Assembly: GCA_947631135.1 (NCBI GenBank)
Contig: CANRKE010000002.1
Location: forward strand, 1 to 38,750
Source: an uncultured Bacilli bacterium
GTDB lineage: Bacteria; Bacillota_I; Bacilli_A; RF39; UBA660
Length of the DNA: 38,750 nucleotides
Reading direction: 5' to 3'
Position numbers and translations under genes: made by a program. The notes beneath the pieces are model-generated. The model saw only the letters and a list, made by a program, of their open reading frames with translations, did not search any database and was not told the DNA's origin. Of this stretch, positions 15,352 through 23,514 are shown piece after piece; positions within the stretch are counted from its first letter, which is position 1; each line of letters opens with the position of its first letter.

Positions 15352-16584
15352 ATGAATAAATTAGAAGAAAAATTAAGAAAGTATGCTAAATTATTATTAG
15401 ATAAATGTTTAGTAATTGAAAATGATGGTCTATATATAAATATTAGTCCTGATGCATATGAATTTGCATATATAATATATGATGAAGCTTTATCACGTGG
15501 AATAGGTGATGTTGTATTAGATTTTAGAAGTGAAAATGTTAAATCGTCATTATTAAAATATAAAAGTGTTGATGAATTATATAAAAGTAAATATTTTGAT
15601 AGAAGTATATTAGATGAATATACTAGAAAAAATTATGCATTTTTATTTTTAGAAGATTTTGAAGAAGTAGATAATAATTACAGTGAAGAAATTAAAAATA
15701 AAGAATTAGTTTTAGATCAATTTTCTAAGAAATCATGTAAATATTTTAGAAAATTAGAAGGATCTATGCAAATATCTTGGTGTATTGCATGTGTTGCTAC
15801 AAAATCTTGGGCAGAAAAGATATTTCCAAGCGATGTAGATGCTTATTATAAATTATGGGATTTGATATTTGATATATGCTATATAAATGATGATGATCCA
15901 GCTGAAAGTTGGAATAAAGAAATAAGTAATAATATTAATCTATATAACAAATTAAATAATTTAAAAATTAAAACACTTCATTATACAAATAGTTTAGGTA
16001 CTGATTTTTATGTTTCAATTTCAAAAAACACTAAATTTATGGGTAGTGGAGAAAAGTTACGTGGTGAAAAAAGTATGATAGTTAATTTACCTAGTTTTGA
16101 AATATTCACATCACCAATTAAAACTAGTGCATCTGGTATTGTTTATTCATCTAAACCATTAGTATATAATGGTAAAGTTATAGATAAATTTTATATAAAA
16201 TTTGAAAATGGTAAAGTAGTTGATTATAATGCAGAAGATGGTTACGATACTTTAGATAGTATAATTAAAACAGATGAGGGAGCATCATATCTAGGTGAGG
16301 TTGCACTTGTTCCATATGATTCTAAAATATCAAAAACAAATATATGTTTTTATCATACATTATACGATGAAAATTCATCTTGTCATTTAGCTTTAGGTGA
16401 TTCATTTCCTGATGCAATTGATGGATTTGATGTTGATAATGAAGATGATTATGAAAAATATGAGCTTAATAAATCAATAACACATGTAGATTTTATGATA
16501 GGTACTAAAGATTTAAATATAAGTGCGACTACATATGATAATAAAGAAATAGATATATTTAAAGATGGTAATTTTGTTATTTAA
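15352..16584 (+). CDS. M29 family aminopeptidase (AmpS/PepS type)
   Basis: 410-residue cytoplasmic metallo-aminopeptidase releasing N-terminal residues from peptides. Family marks are the N-terminal helix LEEKLRKYAKLLLDKCL, GSGEKLRG-like region, EGxSYLGEVALVPYDS (here DEGASYLGEVALVPYDS), the His-rich metal site FYHTLYDENSSCHLALGD and THVDFMIGTKDLNI near the end. These supply the Glu, His and Asp ligands expected for the two-metal centre. The ATG at 15352 follows GGAGATGAT; upstream in-frame ATGs at 15334 and 15337 lie within or before that site. It converges on the popT-like gene with an 8-bp overlap of the 3' ends and no terminator between them. Confidence 0.9.
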   Translation: MNKLEEKLRKYAKLLLDKCLVIENDGLYINISPDAYEFAYIIYDEALSRGIGDVVLDFRSENVKSSLLKYKSVDELYKSKYFDRSILDEYTRKNYAFLFLEDFEEVDNNYSEEIKNKELVLDQFSKKSCKYFRKLEGSMQISWCIACVATKSWAEKIFPSDVDAYYKLWDLIFDICYINDDDPAESWNKEISNNINLYNKLNNLKIKTLHYTNSLGTDFYVSISKNTKFMGSGEKLRGEKSMIVNLPSFEIFTSPIKTSASGIVYSSKPLVYNGKVIDKFYIKFENGKVVDYNAEDGYDTLDSIIKTDEGASYLGEVALVPYDSKISKTNICFYHTLYDENSSCHLALGDSFPDAIDGFDVDNEDDYEKYELNKSITHVDFMIGTKDLNISATTYDNKEIDIFKDGNFVI

Positions 16585-17410
16585 TGTTATCTAGCTTTTG
16601 ACTTATTTTATATCCAAAATACATTAATATAAAACCAATAATAGTATGTAATAAATTAAATGAATATGTAATTACGTTTACAAACATAGTAAAAACAGAT
16701 GATGATATTAATCCAAGTATTATGAATTGGGTTAATATCTTCTTTTTATTAAATAAGTAATTCATAAGTTTAGATATATATATTACTCCTAATACTAGAC
16801 CTATTAATAATGGTATAATAATATCTATATTTGATAATGTACTTTTTATATTAGTTAAATTGCTAATAAGATCTATAATAAGTGAATAGTATCCTATCAT
16901 TACCATAAGTGCAGTTGCTGATACTCCAGGTACTACAGTTGCAAATGCATATGTAAATCCAACAAATATTAATATTAAAAAATTCTTTATATCAATATTA
17001 ATTTCATATGATACTTTTTTTGTATTAATAAATGATAGGGATATAAGTATTAAAGCTATAATAATAGATATTATTATATATTTTTTATTAGATTTTATAT
17101 CTATTTTTTCTAAAGTACTTCTAAATGTACCAATAATTAATCCTATAAATAACATCATAGTTGGTACATAGAACATTAAAATAGATAGTTTAACTACTTT
17201 ACTGATAAGTATAATTGAAGTAATTATTCCTAGAAATATTGGAAAGATAAACTTTAAATTATTTTTAAAATCTTTAAAAAAATTAGATATTATATTTATA
17301 CATTTATCATATAACCCCAGACTTATCGCTAACATACCACCACTAACTCCTGGTATTATTTGACCAATACCTATTATTAAACCTTTTATAAATAAAATAA
17401 AGTTATTCAT
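16577..17410 (-). CDS. DUF368 membrane protein, PopT-like undecaprenyl-phosphate transporter
   Basis: 277 residues, about eight membrane segments. It carries the two DUF368 repeats of the glycine/proline motif: IIGIGQIIPGVSGGMLAISLGLYD near the N-terminus and FATVVPGVSATALMVMIGYY in the middle. DUF368 proteins (PopT) bring undecaprenyl phosphate back across the membrane for reuse in wall synthesis. The ATG at 17410 is chosen because GGTGAAA precedes it; a further in-frame ATG at 17437 has no site. It is divergent from the TagO-like gene 118 bp away, whose product consumes undecaprenyl phosphate, so the two may balance the same lipid pool. That link is inference. Confidence 0.87.
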   Translation of the reverse strand: MNNFILFIKGLIIGIGQIIPGVSGGMLAISLGLYDKCINIISNFFKDFKNNLKFIFPIFLGIITSIILISKVVKLSILMFYVPTMMLFIGLIIGTFRSTLEKIDIKSNKKYIIISIIIALILISLSFINTKKVSYEINIDIKNFLILIFVGFTYAFATVVPGVSATALMVMIGYYSLIIDLISNLTNIKSTLSNIDIIIPLLIGLVLGVIYISKLMNYLFNKKKILTQFIILGLISSSVFTMFVNVITYSFNLLHTIIGFILMYFGYKISQKLDNIK

Positions 17411-17494
17411 AATTTTCACCTTATTAATAATATGCATATTTAGTAAAAAAAATATAATAAATATAGTAAAATAATAGTAACTAATTCAAAAAAA

Positions 17495-17503
17495 TGATAT
17501 AAT
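17495..17503 (+). promoter_or_regulatory. Extended -10 promoter element of the tagO-like gene
   Basis: TGATATAAT, an extended -10, 26 nt before the ATG. No good -35 at 17 bp. AGGTG at 17516-17520 is the ribosome binding site. Confidence 0.55.
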
Positions 17504-17528
17504 ATGGTTAGTTTGAGGTGAATAGTAT

Positions 17529-18599
17529 ATGCAATTAAGTATTAGTGAAGCTATTAAAATGGTTTTAATAACATTTATATGTTCTATAATACTTGTTCCA
17601 TTTGTAAAAAAAATAGCAGAACATGTAGGGGCAGTTGATATACCAAATAAAAGAAAAGTTCATAAAGAGCTTATTCCAAGACTTGGTGGTCTTGCAATAT
17701 TTTTATCGTTTTTACTTGGTTATATGTTGTTCGCTAAACAAAGTGTTCAAATGATTTCAATTTTAATTGGTAGTTTTGTTATTATTTTAACTGGTATTAT
17801 GGATGATATAAAGCCATTACCTGCTAAATATAAATTTGCTGGACAACTTATTGCTGCATTAGTTGTGGTATTATATGGTGGTATTGTTTTAGATGAAGTA
17901 ACTGCATTTGGTCTATATATAAAATTTAATCCAATAGTTGGTAAGTTGACTACAATATTTTTAATATTAGGTTGTATAAATTCAATCAATTTAATAGATG
18001 GATTAGATGGACTTGCTTCAGGTATTAGTTCTATATATTTTTTAACTATAGGTATTATTGCATTTGTACTTGGACAAAATACAGGACTAGATATATCTTT
18101 AACTTTTATAATGTTAGGTTCAACTTTAGGATTTTTAGTACATAATTTTTATCCAGCTAGAATATTTATGGGTGATTCTGGTTCTATGTTTTTAGGATTT
18201 ATAATATCTGTAATAGCTCTTTTAGGATTTAAAAATGTTACTTTAACTTCATTAATTGTTCCACTTTTAATACTTGCTATACCAATACTTGATACATCTT
18301 TTGCAATTATAAGAAGATTACTTAAACATGAAAAAATATCAACTCCTGATAGAGAACATTTACATCATCAATTTTTAAATAAGAAAATATCACATAGAAC
18401 AACAGTTATAATAATTTATATAATTGATATATTATTTGCTTTAGCTTCAATTATATATGTATTAAAAGATCCAGTATTAGGTAGAATTATATATATTATA
18501 CTTTTGATAATTGTTTTATGGCTTGTACTTGGTACAAATATTATAAGTGAAAGAAAAATACTAAAAAGTTTTATTAATAAATTTAGAAAGGAAAAGTGA
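17529..18599 (+). CDS. tagO: Undecaprenyl-phosphate GlcNAc-1-phosphate transferase (TagO/WecA family)
   Basis: 356-residue polytopic enzyme of the MraY/WecA superfamily, transferring a HexNAc-1-phosphate from a UDP-sugar to undecaprenyl phosphate at the inner membrane face to start teichoic acid or another wall glycopolymer. Motifs are DIPNKRKVHKELIPRLGGLAI, the magnesium-binding region GIMDDIKPLPAKYKF, INLIDGLDGLASG, the catalytic-loop FPARIFMGDSGSMFLG-like YPARIFMGDSGSMFLGF and the C-terminal DREHLHHQFL histidine motif. This set fits TagO/WecA rather than MraY. Around ten membrane helices; length normal. GAGGTG lies 8 nt upstream of the ATG. The next gene begins 9 bp after the stop, so they may share a transcript. 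Confidence 0.92.
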   Translation: MQLSISEAIKMVLITFICSIILVPFVKKIAEHVGAVDIPNKRKVHKELIPRLGGLAIFLSFLLGYMLFAKQSVQMISILIGSFVIILTGIMDDIKPLPAKYKFAGQLIAALVVVLYGGIVLDEVTAFGLYIKFNPIVGKLTTIFLILGCINSINLIDGLDGLASGISSIYFLTIGIIAFVLGQNTGLDISLTFIMLGSTLGFLVHNFYPARIFMGDSGSMFLGFIISVIALLGFKNVTLTSLIVPLLILAIPILDTSFAIIRRLLKHEKISTPDREHLHHQFLNKKISHRTTVIIIYIIDILFALASIIYVLKDPVLGRIIYIILLIIVLWLVLGTNIISERKILKSFINKFRKEK

Positions 18600-18608
18600 T
18601 AATGGATT

Positions 18609-19616
18609 ATGAACAAGCATTTAAGAGAAAAACTAAAAAATAAAAGAAATGAAATGATAAATATAAACAAACAAAACAAAAGTGATATTGAAATTTTAAA
18701 TAAATATATATCACCAAAAAGAGTAATGACAAAAATATTATCATTTGCACTAATTTATATTATTATGATTATAATAATTTCGACAATAACAAAAGATATT
18801 TTAACTATGCAATCATTACTTAGAATTATTGGATTTCTAATTTCATATATTGTATCAAATAATATATCAAATATAATAACTGATAAAATTACTTATAAAA
18901 ATTTATTAAAAAATATTAAATATAATGGTAAATTATTAGATATTAAAGATAGTAAATATTTAGATAAAATTTCACCTGAGATTATATTTCAAAAGGAAAT
19001 AGAAATAGAAAACAATAATAATTTACTCAGAGTAATTTCTAAAGTTCAAAATAATGAAAATATACAAGTTAAGGATGAAAAAAAAGAATCACTATTAAAT
19101 GACAAAAAAAGTATAAAAGTTTTATCTACTAAAAAAATATTAAAACAAAATTATAATAAAGTTAATAATGTAACTTCTAAAAAAAATAAAGTATTATTAT
19201 GTATTTTATTAGGAATAATTGGTTTATTATTTGCAAATTCATTATTCTTACCCAATTTAGCATCTATTTTAATATATCCTTATTTTGCTACTATTTTTGT
19301 TGGCGCTGGTGTGATGCTTAATAATATTAAAAAATTAAGTCAAAAGAAGGCATTAGAATATATTAATTCTTCTTTAGATGAAGATAAACTTACTAAAGAA
19401 GAATTATCGGATGATAAAACAGATGAATTAGATTTAGAACTTAATAATGTAATAAATAGAATTTCTAACAATATGTGTAATCATGTAAAAGATGAAAATA
19501 ATATATTGAATAATAATAAATTGAAAAAAGAAAATAATTATTCATATGAGACAAAACTAACAACAACAGAAGAAAATCATAAAACATTAAATAAATCATT
19601 GCAAAGAAAATTTTAA
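18609..19616 (+). CDS. Membrane protein of unknown function
   Basis: 335 residues, not recognised. Two hydrophobic pairs are visible, at about 41-60 with 71-90 and about 196-215 with 217-237, separated by a Lys/Asn/Glu-rich cytoplasmic-looking segment, and the C-terminal ~95 residues are polar and Asn-rich. The start is uncertain: AGAAAGG (18585-18591) is well placed for an ATG at 18602 that opens only a 13-codon frame, while the ATG at 18609 used here is 17 nt away from it. Either translation restarts, or a +1 shift joins the two frames. Probably transcribed with the tagO-like gene. Nothing supports a function. Confidence 0.55.
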   Translation: MNKHLREKLKNKRNEMININKQNKSDIEILNKYISPKRVMTKILSFALIYIIMIIIISTITKDILTMQSLLRIIGFLISYIVSNNISNIITDKITYKNLLKNIKYNGKLLDIKDSKYLDKISPEIIFQKEIEIENNNNLLRVISKVQNNENIQVKDEKKESLLNDKKSIKVLSTKKILKQNYNKVNNVTSKKNKVLLCILLGIIGLLFANSLFLPNLASILIYPYFATIFVGAGVMLNNIKKLSQKKALEYINSSLDEDKLTKEELSDDKTDELDLELNNVINRISNNMCNHVKDENNILNNNKLKKENNYSYETKLTTTEENHKTLNKSLQRKF

Positions 19617-19709
19617 TACACTAGAATTGTGTAATATATCAAAACAAATATTTGTCTATTAAATATAGGAAAGTAAAATAATAATTATATTAAAAAAGGG
19701 GAAATGTAT

Positions 19710-20231
19710 ATGGAAGCTATGGATGAAAAACAATATTGTATTGATTGGATAGAATATTATAAATTAGCACAAATTTATTTTAATCATTATGGTAATTTGA
19801 AAATGACGAGGGATTTTAGAACATCTGATGGAATAACGTATGATAAAAATGGTATAGATTTGGGTAAATGGGTATTGAAAAATCATAATATGTATATAAA
19901 CAATATATTAGGTGATCAAAAAAATGTTATGCTTCAAAAAATTGGAATAGATTATACAGATAGTACTAATAATAAAGATTGGAATGAAATTTATAAATTA
20001 GCTAGACTATATTGTATTTATAGTGGAAAAAATAGTATACCATTAACATTTAAAACAAAAAATGGGTATGATTATGATAAAAATGGTATAGAAATAGGTA
20101 GATGGATAAATAACCAGAGAATTTTATATAAAAATAAATTATTAAGTGAAGAGCAAATACAATTACTTGAAAAAATTGGCTTTAGACCAAATATTAAAAG
20201 TAATAAAGGTTTTGGCAATGTAAAATATTAA
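19710..20231 (+). CDS. Small protein with two helicase-associated (HA) domains
   Basis: 173 residues made of two tandem copies of the helicase-associated domain pattern: W-x3-Y-x-LA-x2-Y...G...F-x-T-x-DG-x2-YDKNGI-x-LG-x-W...IL...LLxKIG. The two copies cover about 14-80 and 88-163; the second ends in LSEEQIQLLEKIGF, the classic HA ending. HA domains usually trail large helicases, where they are thought to bind nucleic acid. Here no helicase is attached or nearby. The ATG at 19710 lies 8 nt after GGGG; the ATG at 19704 is too close. The gene ends inside a strong terminator. A stand-alone nucleic-acid-binding role is inference. Confidence 0.7.
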   Translation: MEAMDEKQYCIDWIEYYKLAQIYFNHYGNLKMTRDFRTSDGITYDKNGIDLGKWVLKNHNMYINNILGDQKNVMLQKIGIDYTDSTNNKDWNEIYKLARLYCIYSGKNSIPLTFKTKNGYDYDKNGIEIGRWINNQRILYKNKLLSEEQIQLLEKIGFRPNIKSNKGFGNVKY

Positions 20232-20249
20232 TCTTTACATTGTTTTTTT
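20216..20249 (+). terminator. Intrinsic terminator of the HA-domain gene
   Basis: CAATGTAAA (20216-20224) and TTTACATTG (20234-20242), perfect 9-bp stem followed by T7. The left arm lies in the last codons of the gene and the stop codon is in the loop. Confidence 0.82.
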
Positions 20250-20293
20250 ATAAGGTTTTCGTGGAACAAATTAAAAAAAATTTTAATAATTGA

Positions 20294-20322
20294 TTGACTA
20301 AAAATTTGTCAAAATATATAAT
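20294..20322 (+). promoter_or_regulatory. Sigma-A promoter of pflB
   Basis: TTGACT (20294-20299), 17-bp spacer, TATAAT (20317-20322). The start codon is 32 nt downstream. The spacer contains TTGTCAA, so TTGAC and GTCAA form an imperfect inverted repeat that could be an operator; this is only a suggestion. Confidence 0.75.
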
Positions 20323-20353
20323 GAATTTGTATATGTAGGAAGGATTGATTTAC

Positions 20354-22597
20354 ATGAATGAATGGAAAGATTTTAATGAAGGAGTTTGGACTAAAGAAAT
20401 AAACGTAAGTGATTTCATTCAAAAAAACTATAAAAATTATGATGGATCAGATGGAGGTGACGGATCTAGTTTTCTAGTGGGTGTTACTGATAGAACTAAA
20501 AAAGTATGGGACAAGTGTACTGATCTGTTAAAAGAAGAATTAAAAAAACATGTATTAGATATAGATGTTGATCATATGTCTGGAATAAATTCATTTGATG
20601 CTGGTTACATAGATAAAGATAATGAAGTAATAGTAGGATTACAAACAGATGCTCCTCTTAAGAGAATAGTAAATCCATACGGTGGTATACGTATGGTTTA
20701 TCAAGAGTTAGATGCTTATGGATATAAATTAAATAAAGATGTAGATAAATATTTTAATGAATTTAGAAAGACTCATAATCAAGGTGTATTTGATGCATAT
20801 TCAAATGATATTAGAAAAGCAAGACATGTTGGGTTACTAACAGGATTACCTGATGCATATGGTCGTGGTAGAATTATTGGTGACTATAGAAGAGTTGCAC
20901 TTTATGGTATAGATTATTTAATGGAATGCAAGAAAAACGAATGGGACAACATATATCTTGGTGATATGACTGAAGATTTAATTAGAACACGTGAAGAGTT
21001 ATCTATGCAATATCGTGCTTTACAAGATATAAAAGATATGGCACTAAAATATGGATATGATATGTCAAAGCCAGCTAAAAATTCACGTGAAGCAGTTCAA
21101 TGGTTATATTTTGGATATTTAGCTGCAGTAAAAGAAAATAATGGGGCTGCAATGAGCTTAGGTCGTGTTGACGCATTTCTAGATATATACTTTGAAAGAG
21201 ATTTAAAAAATGGTGTAATAACAGAAGAAGAAATTCAAGAATTAATTGATCAATTTGTAATTAAATTAAGATTAGTACGTCATTTAAGAACACCTGAATA
21301 TGATGAATTATTCTCAGGAGATCCAACTTGGGTTACATGTTCAATAGGTGGTATTAATAAAGAAGGAAAATCTATGGTCACTAAAACTTCTTATAGAATT
21401 TTACATACTCTAACTAACCTAGATCCAGCACCAGAACCTAATATGACTGTTTTATGGAGTACAAAACTACCTGAGGCATTTAAAAAATATTGTGCAAAAA
21501 TGAGTATTGCAACTGATGCTATTCAATATGAAAATGATGATTTGATGAGAGAAGTATATGGTGATGATTATGCGATCGCTTGTTGTGTATCTGCAATGAG
21601 AGTAGGACGTGATATGCAATTCTTTGGTGCTCGTTGTAATTTAGCTAAATCATTATTATATTCAATTAATGGTGGTATTGATGAAGTAAAATTTGAAAAA
21701 GTAATTGATGGATTTGAAATAATGGACGATGAAATACTAGACTATGAAAAGGTTAAAAAATCATATTTTAAAATGCTTGAACATGTTGCAGAAATATATT
21801 CTAATGCAATGAATGTTATACATTATATGCATGATAAATATGCTTATGAAGCTGGACAAATGGCACTTCATGATACCGATGTACATAGATATATGGCTTA
21901 TGGAGTTGCTGGATTATCTGTTGCATGTGATTCTTTATCAGCAATTAAATATGCTAAAGTAAAACCAATTAGAAATGAAGATGGTATAGCTATTGATTTT
22001 GAAGTTATTGGTGATTATCCTAAATATGGTAATGATGATGATAGAGTAGATAATATTGCTAAAGAAATATTAGAAAAGATGCATTCAGAACTTGAAAAAC
22101 ATAAAACATATAGAAATGCTGAAGTTACAATGTCAGTACTTACTATAACTTCTAATGTAGTATATGGATCAAAGACTGGTGCAACACCTGATGGAAGAAA
22201 AGCTGGTGTTCCATTTGCTCCTGGTGCTAATCCAATGCATGAAAGAGATAAAAGTGGAGCAATTGCAAGTTTAAATTCTGTTGCAAAACTTGATTATGCA
22301 AATTGTTGTAAAGATGGTATATCTAATACTTTCTCAATAGTACCTGCTACATTAGGTGAAGAGGATAGTGAAAGAATTAAAAATTTAGTAACACTTATGG
22401 ATGGATATTTTGTTCAAGGTGCACATCACTTAAATGTAAATGTATTAAATCGTGAAACTTTAATAGATGCTATGAATAATCCAGATAAATATCCATTACT
22501 AACAATAAGAGTATCTGGTTATGCAGTAAGATTCAATAGATTAACAAAGAAACAACAACAAGAAGTAATATCTAGAACATTCCATGAAAAGATGTAA
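20354..22597 (+). CDS. pflB: Pyruvate formate-lyase (formate C-acetyltransferase)
   Basis: 747-residue glycyl-radical enzyme that splits pyruvate with CoA into acetyl-CoA and formate during anaerobic sugar fermentation. The adjacent active-site cysteines are Cys410-Cys411 in IACCVSAMRVG, and the radical-bearing glycine is Gly722 in RVSGYAVRF. Other family blocks are FLVGVTDRTKKVWDKC, TGLPDAYGRGRIIGDYRR, GATPDGRKAGVPFAPGANPM and VQGAHHLNVNVL. Length matches PflB. ATG at 20354 is preceded by AGGAAGG; a TTG at 20345 overlaps that site and is rejected. The activase gene follows 4 bp later. Presence of both indicates strict or facultative anaerobic metabolism. Confidence 0.97.
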   Translation: MNEWKDFNEGVWTKEINVSDFIQKNYKNYDGSDGGDGSSFLVGVTDRTKKVWDKCTDLLKEELKKHVLDIDVDHMSGINSFDAGYIDKDNEVIVGLQTDAPLKRIVNPYGGIRMVYQELDAYGYKLNKDVDKYFNEFRKTHNQGVFDAYSNDIRKARHVGLLTGLPDAYGRGRIIGDYRRVALYGIDYLMECKKNEWDNIYLGDMTEDLIRTREELSMQYRALQDIKDMALKYGYDMSKPAKNSREAVQWLYFGYLAAVKENNGAAMSLGRVDAFLDIYFERDLKNGVITEEEIQELIDQFVIKLRLVRHLRTPEYDELFSGDPTWVTCSIGGINKEGKSMVTKTSYRILHTLTNLDPAPEPNMTVLWSTKLPEAFKKYCAKMSIATDAIQYENDDLMREVYGDDYAIACCVSAMRVGRDMQFFGARCNLAKSLLYSINGGIDEVKFEKVIDGFEIMDDEILDYEKVKKSYFKMLEHVAEIYSNAMNVIHYMHDKYAYEAGQMALHDTDVHRYMAYGVAGLSVACDSLSAIKYAKVKPIRNEDGIAIDFEVIGDYPKYGNDDDRVDNIAKEILEKMHSELEKHKTYRNAEVTMSVLTITSNVVYGSKTGATPDGRKAGVPFAPGANPMHERDKSGAIASLNSVAKLDYANCCKDGISNTFSIVPATLGEEDSERIKNLVTLMDGYFVQGAHHLNVNVLNRETLIDAMNNPDKYPLLTIRVSGYAVRFNRLTKKQQQEVISRTFHEKM

Positions 22598-22601
22598 TTA
22601 A

Positions 22602-23300
22602 ATGGTTGGATATATAAATAAAATTGAATCTATGGGATTAGTTGATGGACCTGGTATTCGTACAGTTATATTTATGCAAGGATGTAATTTAAGATGTATA
22701 TTCTGTCATAATCCCGAATCATGGAATAAAAATATTAACGAAAAATATACTCCAATTGAATTAGTAAATAAAATTAAAAGATTTAAACCTTACTATGGTA
22801 GAGATGGTGGAGTAACATTTTCTGGTGGAGAACCACTTGTACAAACTGAATTTTTAATTGAAACATGTAAATTATTAAAAGAAGAAGGTATTAATATTTG
22901 CCTTGATACTGCAGGCGTTGGATGTACAAATTATGAAATACTTGATTATGTTGATTTAATTATACTTGATATTAAACATATAACTAAAGAAGGATATAAA
23001 TATATTACTGGGTTGGAATTAGATGAATTTAATACATTTTTGAGTGAAGTAATTAAAAGAAATAAAAAATTATGGTTAAGACAAGTTATAGTTCCTGGAA
23101 TAAATGATAATATAGAATATATAAATAAATTGAAAGAATATACTAAAGTTATTCCTAATGTATTAAAAAAAGAATTATTACCTTATCATACAATGGGTGT
23201 ATCAAAATATAAAGGTCTTAATATTCCATATAGATTACTAAATGTTGATAGTATGGATAAATTAAAATGTGAAGAGTTAGAAAAAATATGGAACAACTAA
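22602..23300 (+). CDS. pflA: Pyruvate formate-lyase-activating enzyme (radical SAM)
   Basis: 232-residue radical SAM enzyme that installs the glycyl radical on PflB. The N-terminus has the signature VDGPGIRTVIFMQGCNLRC, including the cluster-binding CNLRCIFC (CX3CX2C) followed by HNPESW; GGVTFSGGEPL is the SAM-contact motif, and DTAGVG and LDIKH follow the barrel strands. It lacks the extra ferredoxin domain of long glycyl-radical activases, as expected for PflA. It begins 4 bp after pflB with its binding site inside the pflB end (no separate promoter), so it is co-transcribed. The space after it holds the promoter of surface cassette 3. Confidence 0.96.
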   Translation: MVGYINKIESMGLVDGPGIRTVIFMQGCNLRCIFCHNPESWNKNINEKYTPIELVNKIKRFKPYYGRDGGVTFSGGEPLVQTEFLIETCKLLKEEGINICLDTAGVGCTNYEILDYVDLIILDIKHITKEGYKYITGLELDEFNTFLSEVIKRNKKLWLRQVIVPGINDNIEYINKLKEYTKVIPNVLKKELLPYHTMGVSKYKGLNIPYRLLNVDSMDKLKCEELEKIWNN

Positions 23301-23357
23301 TAAATGCGAATATAAACACAATAACTGTAAAATAATTCTAAAATTTGTATAATTCAC

Positions 23358-23386
23358 TTGTACTTTCCAAATTTTTTTGATAATAT
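23358..23386 (+). promoter_or_regulatory. Sigma-A promoter of surface-protein cassette 3
   Basis: TTGTAC (23358-23363), 17-bp spacer, TAATAT (23381-23386). The spacer shares TTTCCAAA and TTTTGA with the cassette 2 promoter, showing that promoter and leader were duplicated together. Confidence 0.7.
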
Positions 23387-23400
23387 GAGATTGTAATAAA

Positions 23401-23508
23401 AAAGGTAGGTCCTCTCCATAAAAGAACATGTGCAAACATATGTTCGATATGGGGGGGGTCATAAAATTTTTATAAGACCTTAAAAGCTTACCTTAAATAA
23501 GGTAGGTG
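23401..23508 (+). promoter_or_regulatory. Structured riboswitch-like leader, copy 3 (RBS-sequestering output)
   Basis: AAGGTAGG (23402-23409); lower stem GGTCCTCTCC (23408-23417) with GGGGGGGGTC (23451-23460); internal loop ATAAAA/GATAT; upper stem GAACAT/ATGTTC closed by GTGCAAACAT, where GT/AC pairing would leave a GCAA tetraloop. The linker has TATAAGACC in place of TATAAGGCC. CTTACCTT (23487-23494) pairs either upstream with AAGGTAGG or downstream with AAGGTAGGT (23499-23507). Here the downstream strand is itself the ribosome binding site of the TTG start at 23515, so the output is translational. A short GTTTTATTT follows, so weak termination is also possible. Confidence 0.72.
23486..23507 (+). 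promoter_or_regulatory. Hairpin hiding the ribosome binding site of surface protein 3
   Basis: GCTTACCTT (23486-23494), AAAT loop, AAGGTAGGT (23499-23507): 9 bp with two G-U pairs. The right arm plus G23508 is the only plausible ribosome binding site for the next gene, 6 nt before the TTG start. Confidence 0.65.
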
Positions 23509-23514
23509 TTTTAT

